Part shown: positions 42,788 through 50,653 of the stretch, one piece after another
Numbering within the stretch: the first letter of the stretch is position 1
How the letters are laid out: every line of letters starts with the position of its first letter
Source: Streptomyces sp. SA15
GTDB taxonomy: Bacteria; Actinomycetota; Actinomycetes; Streptomycetales; Streptomycetaceae
NCBI RefSeq assembly: GCF_002291145.1
Contig: NZ_NTGE01000102.1
Location: forward strand, 37,484-101,483
Direction: 5' to 3'
DNA: 64,000 bases
Notes under the pieces: model-generated
What the model saw: only the letters and a program-made list of their open reading frames with translations
Told to the model about the DNA's origin: nothing
Databases searched by the model: none
Translations under genes and position numbers: made by a program

Positions 42788-43132
42788 TCAGGCGTCCTGG
42801 AGGAGCCCGACGAGGTTTCCGTCGGCGTCCTTCACGGAGGCGATCAGCCTGCCACCGCCGACGTCGTGGACGTCCTGGAGCAGCTCGGCGCCCGCGTCGA
42901 GCAGGGCGGCGAGGCGGCCACGGATGTCGGAGACGTGCCAGTAGGGGACCGGGCCGGTCATGCCCTTGGCGTGCCCGTTGGGGTCGAGGCCGACGTCCTG
43001 GCCGGCGTCCTTGAACCCGACGTAGTACGGCTCGTCCGCGTAGGGCTCGACCTCCAGCAGGGCGCTGAACAGGGCCTTCGTGCGGGCGATGTCCTTGACG
43101 GGGTAGATGATCGTGGTGAGGCCGGCGGTCAT
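42788..43132 (-). CDS. VOC-family (glyoxalase-like) protein
   Basis: A 114-residue vicinal-oxygen-chelate protein: IIYPVKDIARTKALFSALL, YYVGFKDAGQDVGL, GPVPYWHVSDI and a final DADGNLVGLLQDA. Members include lyases, dioxygenases and antibiotic-binding proteins. ATG 43132 has GGAG eight bases upstream. It lies 52 bases upstream of the MarR gene on the same strand, so the pair may be co-regulated. The metal ligands cannot be assigned with confidence and no specific function is proposed. Confidence 0.88.
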   Translation of the reverse strand: MTAGLTTIIYPVKDIARTKALFSALLEVEPYADEPYYVGFKDAGQDVGLDPNGHAKGMTGPVPYWHVSDIRGRLAALLDAGAELLQDVHDVGGGRLIASVKDADGNLVGLLQDA

Positions 43133-43334
43133 GGCGTGCTCCCTGACGTGAGTCGGTGTCGGTGGTTTCACGCTAGGCCGGGAGGCGGGGAACCGCTTCT
43201 TCGATCCTGACCGGTTGCCGTGGACGTGCTCAGCGAGCGCCCGCTGGAAGCGGGCACACGTGGCCAGGTCCTCGTGAGCGCAGCCCGAGACTGGATCGCC
43301 GAGCAGCGCGCCCGCGCGCGGAGAGGGACCGGCT

Positions 43335-43378
43335 GTTCCTGGCCGTCCCGATGTTCCTGGCCGTCCCGATGTTTCTGG
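43335..43378. repeat. 18-bp tandem repeat
   Basis: The unit gttcctggccgtcccgat occurs at 43335-43352 and 43353-43370, with a partial third copy to 43378. It lies in a 273-base gap between the VOC and LacI genes that shows no convincing gene. Confidence 0.9.
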
Positions 43379-43405
43379 CATAGACCACCGGCCGCCCCTG
43401 AGACG

Positions 43406-44431
43406 CTACGTCGACTCCCGCTTCACCAGCTCCGTCGGCAGAATCACCGCCGCCGGATCCTCGCCGCCCATCTGGGCCAGCAGCACCCGGACCATCTCCG
43501 CGCTGATGCGGTCCCAGGGCTGCCGGATGGTGGTCAGCTCGGGGCGGGCGGCCAGCGCGGCCGGCGAGTCGTCGAAGCCGCCCACCGCCACGTCCTCGGG
43601 CACCAGCCGCCCGGCCCGCTCCAGTGCCGTCAGCACGCCCTGTGCCATCAGGTCGGAGGCGACGAACACGGCGTCCATGTCGGGGGCCTGCCCGAGCAGC
43701 CGTTCGGCGCCCGCCTCACCGCTGGCCCGGCTGTAGTCGCCGGAGACGATCAGCCGCTCGTCGATCTCGACGCCCGCCTCGGCGAGCACCTCCTTGTAGC
43801 CGGCGAGGCGCTCGACACCGCCTGGGGTGTCCAGCGGACCGGTGACCACGCCGACGCGGCGGCGGCCCAGGGAGAACAGATGGCGCACCATGTCGCGGGC
43901 GCCGTCCCGGTCGTCGGCCGCCACGTAGCTCACCCGGGAACCGAGCCCGATCGGCTTGCCGCACGCGACCAGCGGCACGCCCGCCTCGCGCAGCTCCTCG
44001 GCGATGGGGTCCCCGGAGTGGCTGGAGACCAGCAGCACGCCGTCGACGTGACCCGCGGTGATGTACCGCGTGATGCGCCGCCGCTCGTCCTCGGTGCCGG
44101 CCAGCATCAGCAGCAGCGGGATGTCGTGCGCGGCCAGCGCCTGGGTGCAGCCGCGCAGCAGGACGTTGAAGTTCGGGTCCTCGAAGAACCGCTCCTGCGG
44201 CTCCGTGAGCAGGAAGCCGATCGAGTCGGAACGCCCGGTGATCAGGGAACGGGCGTGCCGGTTGACGACGTACCCCGTCTTTCGGATGGCGGCGTTGACC
44301 GCCTCCTGGGCGGCGGGGCTGACGTAATGCCCGCCGTTGAGCACACGTGAGACGGTGCCGCGTGAGACCCCGGCCTCCCGCGCCACGTCGTGGATCGTCG
44401 GCGGTTTACGCCGGCCCCCCGCACTGTTCAT
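43406..44431 (-). CDS. LacI-family transcriptional regulator of the beta-galactosidase locus
   Basis: A 341-residue LacI regulator. The DNA-binding domain reads PTIHDVAREAGVSRGTVSRV with the hinge helix downstream, followed by a periplasmic-binding-protein-like sensor (IGFLLTEPQERFFEDPNF, VDGVLLVSSHSGD, DAVFVASDLMAQGVL, VGGFDDSP). It is divergent from the GH42 beta-galactosidase gene, 215 bases away, so it probably represses that gene until a galactoside appears. ATG 44431 is used, with a modest AGGA site. It could also act on the LacI-type operator before the GH53 gene. Confidence 0.93.
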   Translation of the reverse strand: MNSAGGRRKPPTIHDVAREAGVSRGTVSRVLNGGHYVSPAAQEAVNAAIRKTGYVVNRHARSLITGRSDSIGFLLTEPQERFFEDPNFNVLLRGCTQALAAHDIPLLLMLAGTEDERRRITRYITAGHVDGVLLVSSHSGDPIAEELREAGVPLVACGKPIGLGSRVSYVAADDRDGARDMVRHLFSLGRRRVGVVTGPLDTPGGVERLAGYKEVLAEAGVEIDERLIVSGDYSRASGEAGAERLLGQAPDMDAVFVASDLMAQGVLTALERAGRLVPEDVAVGGFDDSPAALAARPELTTIRQPWDRISAEMVRVLLAQMGGEDPAAVILPTELVKREST

Positions 44432-44543
44432 GGTCCTGACTTTAAGGCCCCGGAGGACCGAGCGAGGTCGTCCGAACCGTCGGATGATGCCTAGTGACCT
44501 CGCGCTTCTGTGATCGTGCACAGCAGACCCTCGGTTACCGTAC

Positions 44544-44573
44544 TTGGCAAGCGTCACCCTCGTGCGGTTATCT
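44544..44573 (+). promoter_or_regulatory. Probable promoter of the beta-galactosidase gene
   Basis: TTGGCA (44544-44549) and TTATCT (44568-44573) are 18 bases apart and 74 bases before the start codon. The interval to the start contains two CGTTCCCA direct repeats. No perfect LacI palindrome was found between the two divergent genes. Confidence 0.5.
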
Positions 44574-44646
44574 TGGGCTCGGTCGTTGAGACCCGTGTGT
44601 GCACGTTCCCATCCGCGTTCCCAGCCATTTGCATCGGGAGAGATCC

Positions 44647-46668
44647 ATGCCGGAGACCACCCCCAGGGGCCTCACCAGGCTCGCCTTCGGCGGGGACTAC
44701 AACCCGGAGCAGTGGCCCGAGAGCGTCTGGCAGGAGGACGTGCGGCTGATGCGGGAGGCCGGCGTCACCATGGTGAGCGTCGGGATCTTCTCCTGGGCGC
44801 TGCTGGAGCCCTCGCCCGGCACGTACGACTTCGGCTGGCTGGACCGCCTCCTCGACCTGCTGCACGAGAACGGCGTCCGCGTCGACCTCGGCACCCCCAC
44901 CGTCGTACCCCCTGCCTGGTTCTACCGCGCCCACCCCGACGCCCTGCCCGTGACGGCCGACGGCGTCCGCCTCGCGTTCGGCTCGCGCGGCGCCATCTGC
45001 CACAGCAACGCCGACTACCGCGCCGCCGCGGCGACCATCACCACCCGGCTCGCCGAGCGGTACGCCGACCACCCGGCCCTGGCGATGTGGCACGTGCACA
45101 ACGAGTACGGCATCCCCGTCTCCGCCTGCTACTGCGACTCCTGCGCCGCCCACTTCCGCCGCTGGCTGACCACGACGTACGGCAGCGTCGACGCGGTCAA
45201 CGAGGCCTGGGGCACCGCCTTCTGGGGCCAGCGCTACGCCGGCTTCGAGGAGATCACCCCGCCGCGCACGGCGCCCACCGTCGGCAACCCGGGCCAGGCG
45301 CTGGACTACAAGCGCTTCGCCGACGCCACGATGCGCGAGAACTTCGTGACGGAACGGGACATCCTGCACCGCCTCTCGCCCGGCATCCCGGTCACGACCA
45401 ACTTCATGACCGCGCTCAGCCAGTGCGACTCCGTCGACTACTGGGCGTGGGGACGCGAGGTCGACCTCGTCACCAACGACCACTACCTGATCACCGACGG
45501 CCGCCGCACCCACGTCAACCTCGCGATGGCCGCCGACCTCACCCGCTCGGTCGCGGGCGGCGCCCCCTGGCTGCTGCTCGAACACTCCACCTCCGGCGTC
45601 AACTGGCAGCCCCGCAACCCCGCCAAGGCCCCCGGCCAGATGGCCCGCAACTCCCTCGCACACGTGGCGCGCGGCTCCGAGGGCGCCCTGTTCTTCCAGT
45701 GGCGACAGTCCCGGCGCGGCGCCGAGAAGTTCCACTCCGCGATGGTGCCGCACGGCGGCACGGACACCCGCGTCTGGCGCGAAGTGGTCGAACTGGGCGC
45801 CTCGCTCGACTCGTTGAGCACGGTCCGCGGCACCCGCACCACCGCCGACGTGGCCGTCCTGTGGGACTGGCACTCCTGGTGGGCGCAGAACCTCCAGTGG
45901 CGCCCCAGCGAGGACCACGACCCGCGCGAACGCGCCGACGCCTTCTACGAGGCCCTCTACGACCGCCACCTCACCGTCGACTTCGCCCACCCCGAAGCCG
46001 ACTTGTCGAGCTATCCCCTTGTCGTCGTCCCCGCGCTGTACCTCATGACTCAGGCGGCCGGCCGCAATATCGAGGAGTACGTCGAGAGAGGCGGCACCCT
46101 CGTCGTCTCGTACTTCTCCGGCATCGTCGACGAGCACGACGCCGTGCACGAGGGCGCCTACCCCGGGCCGCTGCGGGACGTGCTCGGGCTGACAGTCGAG
46201 GAGTTCTCGCCGTTGCTCCAGGACCAGTTGGTGCGCATCACCGGCCCCGACGGCTCGGAGCTCACCGGTGACGTGTGGACCGAGTTCGTGGTGCCGCGCG
46301 GCGCCGAGACCGTGTGGACGTACGCCGACGGCCTGACCGCCGGGCACCCCGCCGTCACCCGGCACCGCCTCGGCGCGGGCACCTCCTGGTACGTCTCCAC
46401 GCGCCTCGGCGCCCAGGGTCTCGACGCGCTGCTGGGCTGGGCGGTCGAGGACGCCGGGATCAGCGCGCGCGCCGACCTGCCCCGGGACGTCGAAGTGGTA
46501 CGCCGTACAGGCGAGTCGGGCACGTACCTGTTCGCGATCAACCACACCGCCTCCGACGTCAAGGTGCCGCTGGACGCGGACGGCACCGAGCTGCTGACCG
46601 GGGAGCGGGCCGCCGGCCGCCTGTCCCTCCCGGCGGGCGCCGTCCGGGTCGTACGACTCGACGGCTGA
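44647..46668 (+). CDS. GH42 beta-galactosidase
   Basis: A 673-residue intracellular glycoside hydrolase of family 42. The start RLAFGGDYNPEQWPESVW is diagnostic. Acid/base Glu153 is in WHVHNEYG and nucleophile Glu312 in LLLEHSTSGVNW. The CYCDSC cluster (161-166) with Cys118 can hold the structural zinc. The trimerisation domain and a small C-terminal beta domain follow. There is no signal peptide, so it acts on imported galacto-oligosaccharides. ATG 44647 has GGGAGAG seven bases upstream. It is divergent from the LacI regulator gene. It fits downstream of the GH53 and GH30 galactanases. Confidence 0.95.
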   Translation: MPETTPRGLTRLAFGGDYNPEQWPESVWQEDVRLMREAGVTMVSVGIFSWALLEPSPGTYDFGWLDRLLDLLHENGVRVDLGTPTVVPPAWFYRAHPDALPVTADGVRLAFGSRGAICHSNADYRAAAATITTRLAERYADHPALAMWHVHNEYGIPVSACYCDSCAAHFRRWLTTTYGSVDAVNEAWGTAFWGQRYAGFEEITPPRTAPTVGNPGQALDYKRFADATMRENFVTERDILHRLSPGIPVTTNFMTALSQCDSVDYWAWGREVDLVTNDHYLITDGRRTHVNLAMAADLTRSVAGGAPWLLLEHSTSGVNWQPRNPAKAPGQMARNSLAHVARGSEGALFFQWRQSRRGAEKFHSAMVPHGGTDTRVWREVVELGASLDSLSTVRGTRTTADVAVLWDWHSWWAQNLQWRPSEDHDPRERADAFYEALYDRHLTVDFAHPEADLSSYPLVVVPALYLMTQAAGRNIEEYVERGGTLVVSYFSGIVDEHDAVHEGAYPGPLRDVLGLTVEEFSPLLQDQLVRITGPDGSELTGDVWTEFVVPRGAETVWTYADGLTAGHPAVTRHRLGAGTSWYVSTRLGAQGLDALLGWAVEDAGISARADLPRDVEVVRRTGESGTYLFAINHTASDVKVPLDADGTELLTGERAAGRLSLPAGAVRVVRLDG

Positions 46669-46675
46669 ACCGACT

Positions 46676-46716
46676 CCCCTCCGCCCGTGCGAGCGCACGA
46701 GCCGCGGGCGGAGGGG
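46676..46716 (+). terminator. Strong terminator after the beta-galactosidase gene
   Basis: CCCCTCCGCCCG (46676-46687) pairs perfectly with CGGGCGGAGGGG (46705-46716). The 17-base loop contains a small TGCG-AG-CGCA hairpin. It starts seven bases past the stop codon. Confidence 0.9.
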
Positions 46717-46898
46717 CCTCTCCCACCGCCGGCGCGAACAGCGCGCCCGCGAGGGTCCTCGGCCGACAGGCATGCCGAACAAGTCCCCGCCGCGAAGGAG
46801 TTCGGTACCGGACAAGGTTACGGAGTCCCGGACGTGATGGCTTCGACTGCGCGACAGTGGGCACACGCGCTACGAGGACCTCGGACGGAGGGAACGAG

Positions 46899-47186
46899 AT
46901 GCTGAGGACTCCCACCGGCGAGCGGCGCCTGGACATCCTCGAATGGCTGAAGGACCCGGCCGCGCACTTCCCGCCGCAGCGGCACGGCGACCTGGTGGAG
47001 GACGGCGTGACCGCGGACGCCGTCGCCCGGAAGCTGGGAGTGCGCCGCGCCGTCGCCGAGACCCACCTCGACCTGCTCGCGGACCTCGGCATGCTGCGCA
47101 CCAGGAGAATCCGGCGGCGCACCCACTACCGACGCGACGAGGTGCGGATCGCCGAGGTGGCGCGCATGTTCGAGAAGGGCTGGTAG
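46899..47186 (+). CDS. Small ArsR-like winged-helix regulator
   Basis: A 95-residue DNA-binding protein. GERRLDILEWLKDP, GVTADAVARKLGVRRAVAETH and LDLLADLGMLRTRRIRRRTHYR give the ArsR/SmtB winged-helix layout. No metal-binding Cys is present, so it is not a classic metal sensor. ATG 46899 follows GGAGGGAACG. It is followed after 66 bases by the lactonase-like gene, which it may control. The 230 bases before it contain only the upstream terminator and no further gene. Confidence 0.85.
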   Translation: MLRTPTGERRLDILEWLKDPAAHFPPQRHGDLVEDGVTADAVARKLGVRRAVAETHLDLLADLGMLRTRRIRRRTHYRRDEVRIAEVARMFEKGW

Positions 47187-47252
47187 AGGTCTCTCCGGAC
47201 GGGTACATCTGCGAGGACGAGCCCTCTGGCGATCGGCGAAGGGCAGGCGCAC

Positions 47253-48215
47253 ATGGACCGTCCCGCAGCTCTCGTCCCCCGTCACTACGTCGCCGTCGGG
47301 GGCCGCGGCCCCGAGGACGTGGTGGCCGACGCCCGCGGCCGGGTGTTCACCGGTGTGGCGGACGGCCGCATCCTGCGCCTGGACGGGGTGACGAAACCCG
47401 TCACGGCCCGGGTGGAGGTGCTCGCCGAGACCGGCGGCAGGCCGCTCGGCCTCGCCCTCCTCCCGGACGACGCCCTGCTGGTGTGCGACGCCGAACGCGG
47501 ACTGCTCGGCGTGGATCTCGCCGAGGGCACCGTGCGCGTCCTCGCCGACGAGGTGGCGGGGGAGAGGCTGCGGTTCTGCAGCAACGTGCTCGCCCTGTCC
47601 GACGGCAGCGTGTACTTCACCGTCTCCAGCCGCCGCTACCCGCTTCAGCACTGGATCGGCGACCTGGTCGAGCACACCGGCACCGGCCGGCTCCTGCGTC
47701 TCGTCCCCGGCAGCGACACGCCCGAGGTACTGCTGGAGGGGCTGCAGTTCGCCAACGGGCTGGCCCCGAGCGGCGACGAGACCTTCCTGGTCGTCGCCGA
47801 GACGGGCGCGTACCGGCTGACCCGCTACTGGCTCACCGGGCCGAAGGCGGGCCGGAGCGAGCCCTTCGCCGAGGATCTTCCGGGGATGCCCGACAACCTC
47901 TGGCGCGGCTCACCTCAGGGCCCGGTCTGGGTGTCGCTCGCCGGACCCCGCGTCCCCCCGCTGGACCTGCTGCACCGCGGCACACCGTCCGTACGTCAGG
48001 CCGCCGCGCGCCTGGCCGTGCGCGCCCCTTTCCGCCCCTCGGGCACGATCGGCGTCCTGGCGGTCGACGACACCGGCCGCGTGGTCCACCACCTCGTCCG
48101 CCGCCGTTCCGGCTTCCGCATGGTCACGAGCGTCTGCGAGACCGAGGGCCATCTGGTCCTGGGAAGCCTGTGGGAGCCGGGCGTCGCGGTCTGCGAGGCA
48201 CCGGCCGGGAAGTGA
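47253..48215 (+). CDS. Strictosidine-synthase-like/SMP-30 family beta-propeller protein
   Basis: A 320-residue six-bladed beta-propeller protein: GPEDVVADARGRVFTGVADG, GRPLGLALLPDDALLVCDA, VYFTVSSRRYPLQHW, LQFANGLAPSGDETFLVVAE and MPDNLWRGSPQGPVWVSLAG. Relatives include strictosidine synthase, APMAP and lactonases (SMP-30, gluconolactonase); bacterial members are usually lactonases or of unknown activity. There is no signal peptide. GAAGGGCAGG precedes ATG 47253. A sugar-lactone role would suit the carbohydrate neighbourhood, but that is inference. Confidence 0.87.
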   Translation: MDRPAALVPRHYVAVGGRGPEDVVADARGRVFTGVADGRILRLDGVTKPVTARVEVLAETGGRPLGLALLPDDALLVCDAERGLLGVDLAEGTVRVLADEVAGERLRFCSNVLALSDGSVYFTVSSRRYPLQHWIGDLVEHTGTGRLLRLVPGSDTPEVLLEGLQFANGLAPSGDETFLVVAETGAYRLTRYWLTGPKAGRSEPFAEDLPGMPDNLWRGSPQGPVWVSLAGPRVPPLDLLHRGTPSVRQAAARLAVRAPFRPSGTIGVLAVDDTGRVVHHLVRRRSGFRMVTSVCETEGHLVLGSLWEPGVAVCEAPAGK

Positions 48216-48380
48216 CCTCGGCCGACCGGAGGGTTACCCTGTTGACCGGCCGCGATCACCCCGCGGCGCGGCGGTGGGGCCCGCCGTACCCGAACCGCGG
48301 CACAGGTGCCGCCAACGGTCCCTACTTGCGATATAGCGCGCCCGCATGCCTGGGCCCCGGCGAGTAGGAGACGTACGACC

Positions 48381-48845
48381 ATGACAGCCCCGGACACCGA
48401 AAGCCTCGGCGCCCCCGCGCGCCCCCGACGGCGGCCCGCGGACCGGCGGGGCCAGGCACCGGTCGTCGCGGTGGTCGCGCTCGGCGGAGCCCTCGGCGCC
48501 ACCGCCCGGTACGCGGCCGCCCTGTGGTGGCCCGCCCAGCCGGGCGGATTCCCCTGGGCGACCTTCTGGACCAATGTCGTCGGCTGCGCCGTGATCGGCG
48601 TGTTCATGGTGGTCATCACCGATGTGTGGGCCGCCCACCGCCTCGTGCGCCCCTTCTTCGGCACCGGCGTGCTCGGCGGCTTCACCACCTTCTCGACGTA
48701 CGCCGTCGACATCCAGAAGCTGGTCGACGCCGGCCACCCGCGCACGGGGCTGGCCTATCTCGCCGCGACCCTGCTCGCGGCGCTCACCGCGGTGTGGCTC
48801 GCGGCCACGGGCACCCGCCGCGTCCTGAAGTGGAGGCAGCCATGA
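48381..48845 (+). CDS. crcB: Fluoride exporter CrcB (first copy)
   Basis: A 154-residue membrane protein of the CrcB/Fluc fluoride channel family, with four membrane helices after a cytosolic extension of about 25 residues. The motifs GGALGATARY, NVVGC and GGFTTFSTYAVD are the usual ones. Many bacteria encode two CrcB halves that form an antiparallel dimer, which fits the second copy two genes downstream. ATG 48381 has GGAG eleven bases upstream. The 165-base leader was read for a fluoride riboswitch; no recognisable core was found. Confidence 0.93.
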   Translation: MTAPDTESLGAPARPRRRPADRRGQAPVVAVVALGGALGATARYAAALWWPAQPGGFPWATFWTNVVGCAVIGVFMVVITDVWAAHRLVRPFFGTGVLGGFTTFSTYAVDIQKLVDAGHPRTGLAYLAATLLAALTAVWLAATGTRRVLKWRQP

Positions 48846-49246
48846 CCAGGCTGACCGGCCGCGCCTTGCGCGTGACCGTCCTCATCGGCGAGAACGACAC
48901 CTGGCACCACCGGCCGCTCTACACGGAGATCGTGCACCGCGCCCACGCGGCCGGTCTCGCCGGTGCCAGCGTCTTCCGCGGCATCGAGGGCTTCGGCGCC
49001 TCCTCCCTGATCCACACCTCGCGCCTGCTGTCCCTGAGCGAGGACCTGCCGGTCGCCGTCGTGATCGTGGACGCGGAGCAGCGCGTACGCGCCTTCCTGC
49101 CGCAGCTCGACGAACTCGTCACCGAAGGCCTCGTGGTCCTCGACGACTGCGAGGTCATCCGGTATGTCGGCCGGGGCCACGACCAGGGCGACAACCAGGG
49201 CGACAACCAGGGCGAACCGGACGCGAAAGGTAAGAAGTCGTCGTGA
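48842..49246 (+). CDS. DUF190 (PII-like) protein
   Basis: A 134-residue protein of the DUF190 family, which adopts a PII-like fold (ALRVTVLIGENDTWHHRPLY, GLAGASVFRGIEGFG, VVIVDAEQRVRAFLPQLDEL). The C-terminus has a short GDNQGDNQG repeat. ATG 48842 overlaps the crcB stop in ATGA, and its own stop overlaps the second crcB. DUF190 genes are often found beside crcB. A regulatory role for the channel is plausible by analogy with PII proteins but not shown. Confidence 0.9.
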   Translation: MTRLTGRALRVTVLIGENDTWHHRPLYTEIVHRAHAAGLAGASVFRGIEGFGASSLIHTSRLLSLSEDLPVAVVIVDAEQRVRAFLPQLDELVTEGLVVLDDCEVIRYVGRGHDQGDNQGDNQGEPDAKGKKSS

Positions 49247-49617
49247 ACTGGCTGCTGGTGATCGCGGGGGCCGCGGTGGGTGCCCCGCTCCGCCATCTCA
49301 CCGACCGCGCGGTGCAGTCCCGGCACGACTCGGTGTTCCCCTGGGGCACCTTCGCCGCGAACGTCACCGGCTGTCTGATCCTCGGCCTGCTCACCGGAGC
49401 GGCCACTGCGGGAGCCGCGAGTTCCCACCTCCAGCTGCTCATCGGCACCGGCCTGTGCGGCGCGCTGACGACGTACTCGACCTTCTCGTACGAGACCCTG
49501 CGGCTGACCGAGACAGGGGCGGGCCTGCACGCAGCCGTCAACGTGGTCGCGAGTGTGGTCGCGGGGCTCGGGGCGGCCTTCGCGGGAGTGGAGCTGGCAC
49601 ACGCGGTGTGGGCATAG
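49243..49617 (+). CDS. crcB: Fluoride exporter CrcB (second copy)
   Basis: A 124-residue four-helix CrcB/Fluc protein: GAAVGAPLRHLTDR, NVTGCLILG and GALTTYSTFSYE. GTG 49243 overlaps the DUF190 stop by four bases, so all three genes are translationally coupled. It is shorter than the first copy because it lacks the N-terminal extension. The two are diverged enough to form a heterodimer. Confidence 0.93.
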   Translation: MNWLLVIAGAAVGAPLRHLTDRAVQSRHDSVFPWGTFAANVTGCLILGLLTGAATAGAASSHLQLLIGTGLCGALTTYSTFSYETLRLTETGAGLHAAVNVVASVVAGLGAAFAGVELAHAVWA

Positions 49618-49690
49618 GGCCGGATTCTCGCCCGCGTGTAGTAGGACTGTGCCCGCCGTACTTCCCTCGCCCTGAGAAGAACTGGATCCC

Positions 49691-50527
49691 ATGAGCGTCA
49701 TCAGCGTCGGTCAGGCCGTCGTCCTCGGAGCCGTCGAGGGGGTGACCGAGTTCCTGCCCGTGTCCTCCACCGGCCACCTGAAGATCGTCGAGGGGCTCAT
49801 GGGCATCCCCGTGGACGACGATGCCGTCGTCGGGTTCTCGGCCGTGATCCAGGTCGGGGCGATCGCCGCCGTGCTCGTGTACTTCTTCAAGGACATCGTG
49901 CGGATCGTCTCGGCGTGGGGCCGGGGGCTGACCAACCGCGAGGAGCGCTACCACCACGACTACAAGTTCGCCTGGTGGGTGATCTGCGCGACGATCCCGA
50001 TCGTCGCCGTCGGCCTGGCCGCCAAGCCGCTCATCGAGGGGCCGCTGGCCTCCCTGTGGGTGGTGGCGGGCTCGCTGATCGTCGGCAGCGGGGTGATGTG
50101 GGCGGCCGACCAGATGGGCCGGCACAAGCGCGGGGAGGACGACACCTCGTTCAAGGACGCGATGCTGGTCGGCGGCTCGCAGATCCTCGCCCTGCTCTTC
50201 CCGGGCTTCTCCCGCTCCGGCGCCACCATGTCCACGGCGCTGATCCTGGACCTGGACCGCGTGGCCGCGACCCGGCTGTCGTTCTTCCTCGGCATCCCCG
50301 CCCTGACCGGCGCCGGGCTGTACGAACTCAAGGACGCCCTGGGGACGGGCGTGGGCGCGGCCCCGCTCGCCGTCGGGACCGTCGTCTCCTTCGTCGTCGC
50401 CTACGCCTCCATCGCCTGGCTGCTGAAGTTCGTCACCAAGCACTCCTTCAACGCCTTCGTGGTCTACCGGATCGTCGTCGGCGTGCTGCTGTTCGGGCTG
50501 CTGGCCACCGGCGCGCTCAACAGCTGA
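49691..50527 (+). CDS. uppP: Undecaprenyl-diphosphatase UppP (BacA)
   Basis: A 278-residue membrane phosphatase that recycles undecaprenyl pyrophosphate for cell-wall synthesis and can confer bacitracin resistance. The catalytic motifs are AVEGVTEFLPVSSTGH near the N-terminus and FPGFSRSGATMSTAL near residue 175. About eight membrane segments are present, a normal length. GAGAAG precedes ATG 49691. It is monocistronic: a good terminator follows six bases past the stop. Confidence 0.95.
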   Translation: MSVISVGQAVVLGAVEGVTEFLPVSSTGHLKIVEGLMGIPVDDDAVVGFSAVIQVGAIAAVLVYFFKDIVRIVSAWGRGLTNREERYHHDYKFAWWVICATIPIVAVGLAAKPLIEGPLASLWVVAGSLIVGSGVMWAADQMGRHKRGEDDTSFKDAMLVGGSQILALLFPGFSRSGATMSTALILDLDRVAATRLSFFLGIPALTGAGLYELKDALGTGVGAAPLAVGTVVSFVVAYASIAWLLKFVTKHSFNAFVVYRIVVGVLLFGLLATGALNS

Positions 50528-50532
50528 CCGGC

Positions 50533-50567
50533 GGGGGTGTGAGGCCGCTTACAGGCTTCACGCCCCC
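50533..50567 (+). terminator. Terminator after uppP
   Basis: GGGGGTGTGAGGCC (50533-50546) pairs with GGCTTCACGCCCCC (50554-50567): 14 pairs, two of them G-U, with a 7-base loop. A fairly T-rich stretch follows. Confidence 0.85.
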
Positions 50568-50589
50568 TGAAATTCCTCTTTCAGTCACC

Positions 50590-50653
50590 TTGACAGGGCC
50601 CCCGCACCACCCGGAGTATCGCTCCCGTGAACCTGTCAGACAGCCAGACAGGT
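50590..50653 (+). promoter_or_regulatory. Promoter and palindrome at the start of the FadR-type gene
   Basis: TTGACA (50590-50595) and GAGTAT (50614-50619) are spaced 18 bases and would start transcription at or next to the GTG at 50627, giving a leaderless mRNA. CTGTCAGACAG (50633-50643) and the wider ACCTGTC-N9-GACAGGT (50631-50653) lie within the first codons. A repressor bound there would block its own transcription. Confidence 0.55.

Noticed and set aside
43133..43405. Small gene in the gap before the LacI gene (minus-strand frame with ALAEHVHGNRSGSKKRF)
   Set aside because: It runs through the 18-bp repeat, has no ribosome site, and shows no recognisable domain.
44432..44646. LacI operator identical to the GH53 palindrome between the LacI and GH42 genes
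   Set aside because: No GTGAACGTTCAC-like palindrome is present; only short CGTTCCCA direct repeats and imperfect palindromes are seen.
48216..48380. Fluoride riboswitch before crcB
   Set aside because: I looked for the conserved GGNGATGG core and pseudoknot partner and found neither.
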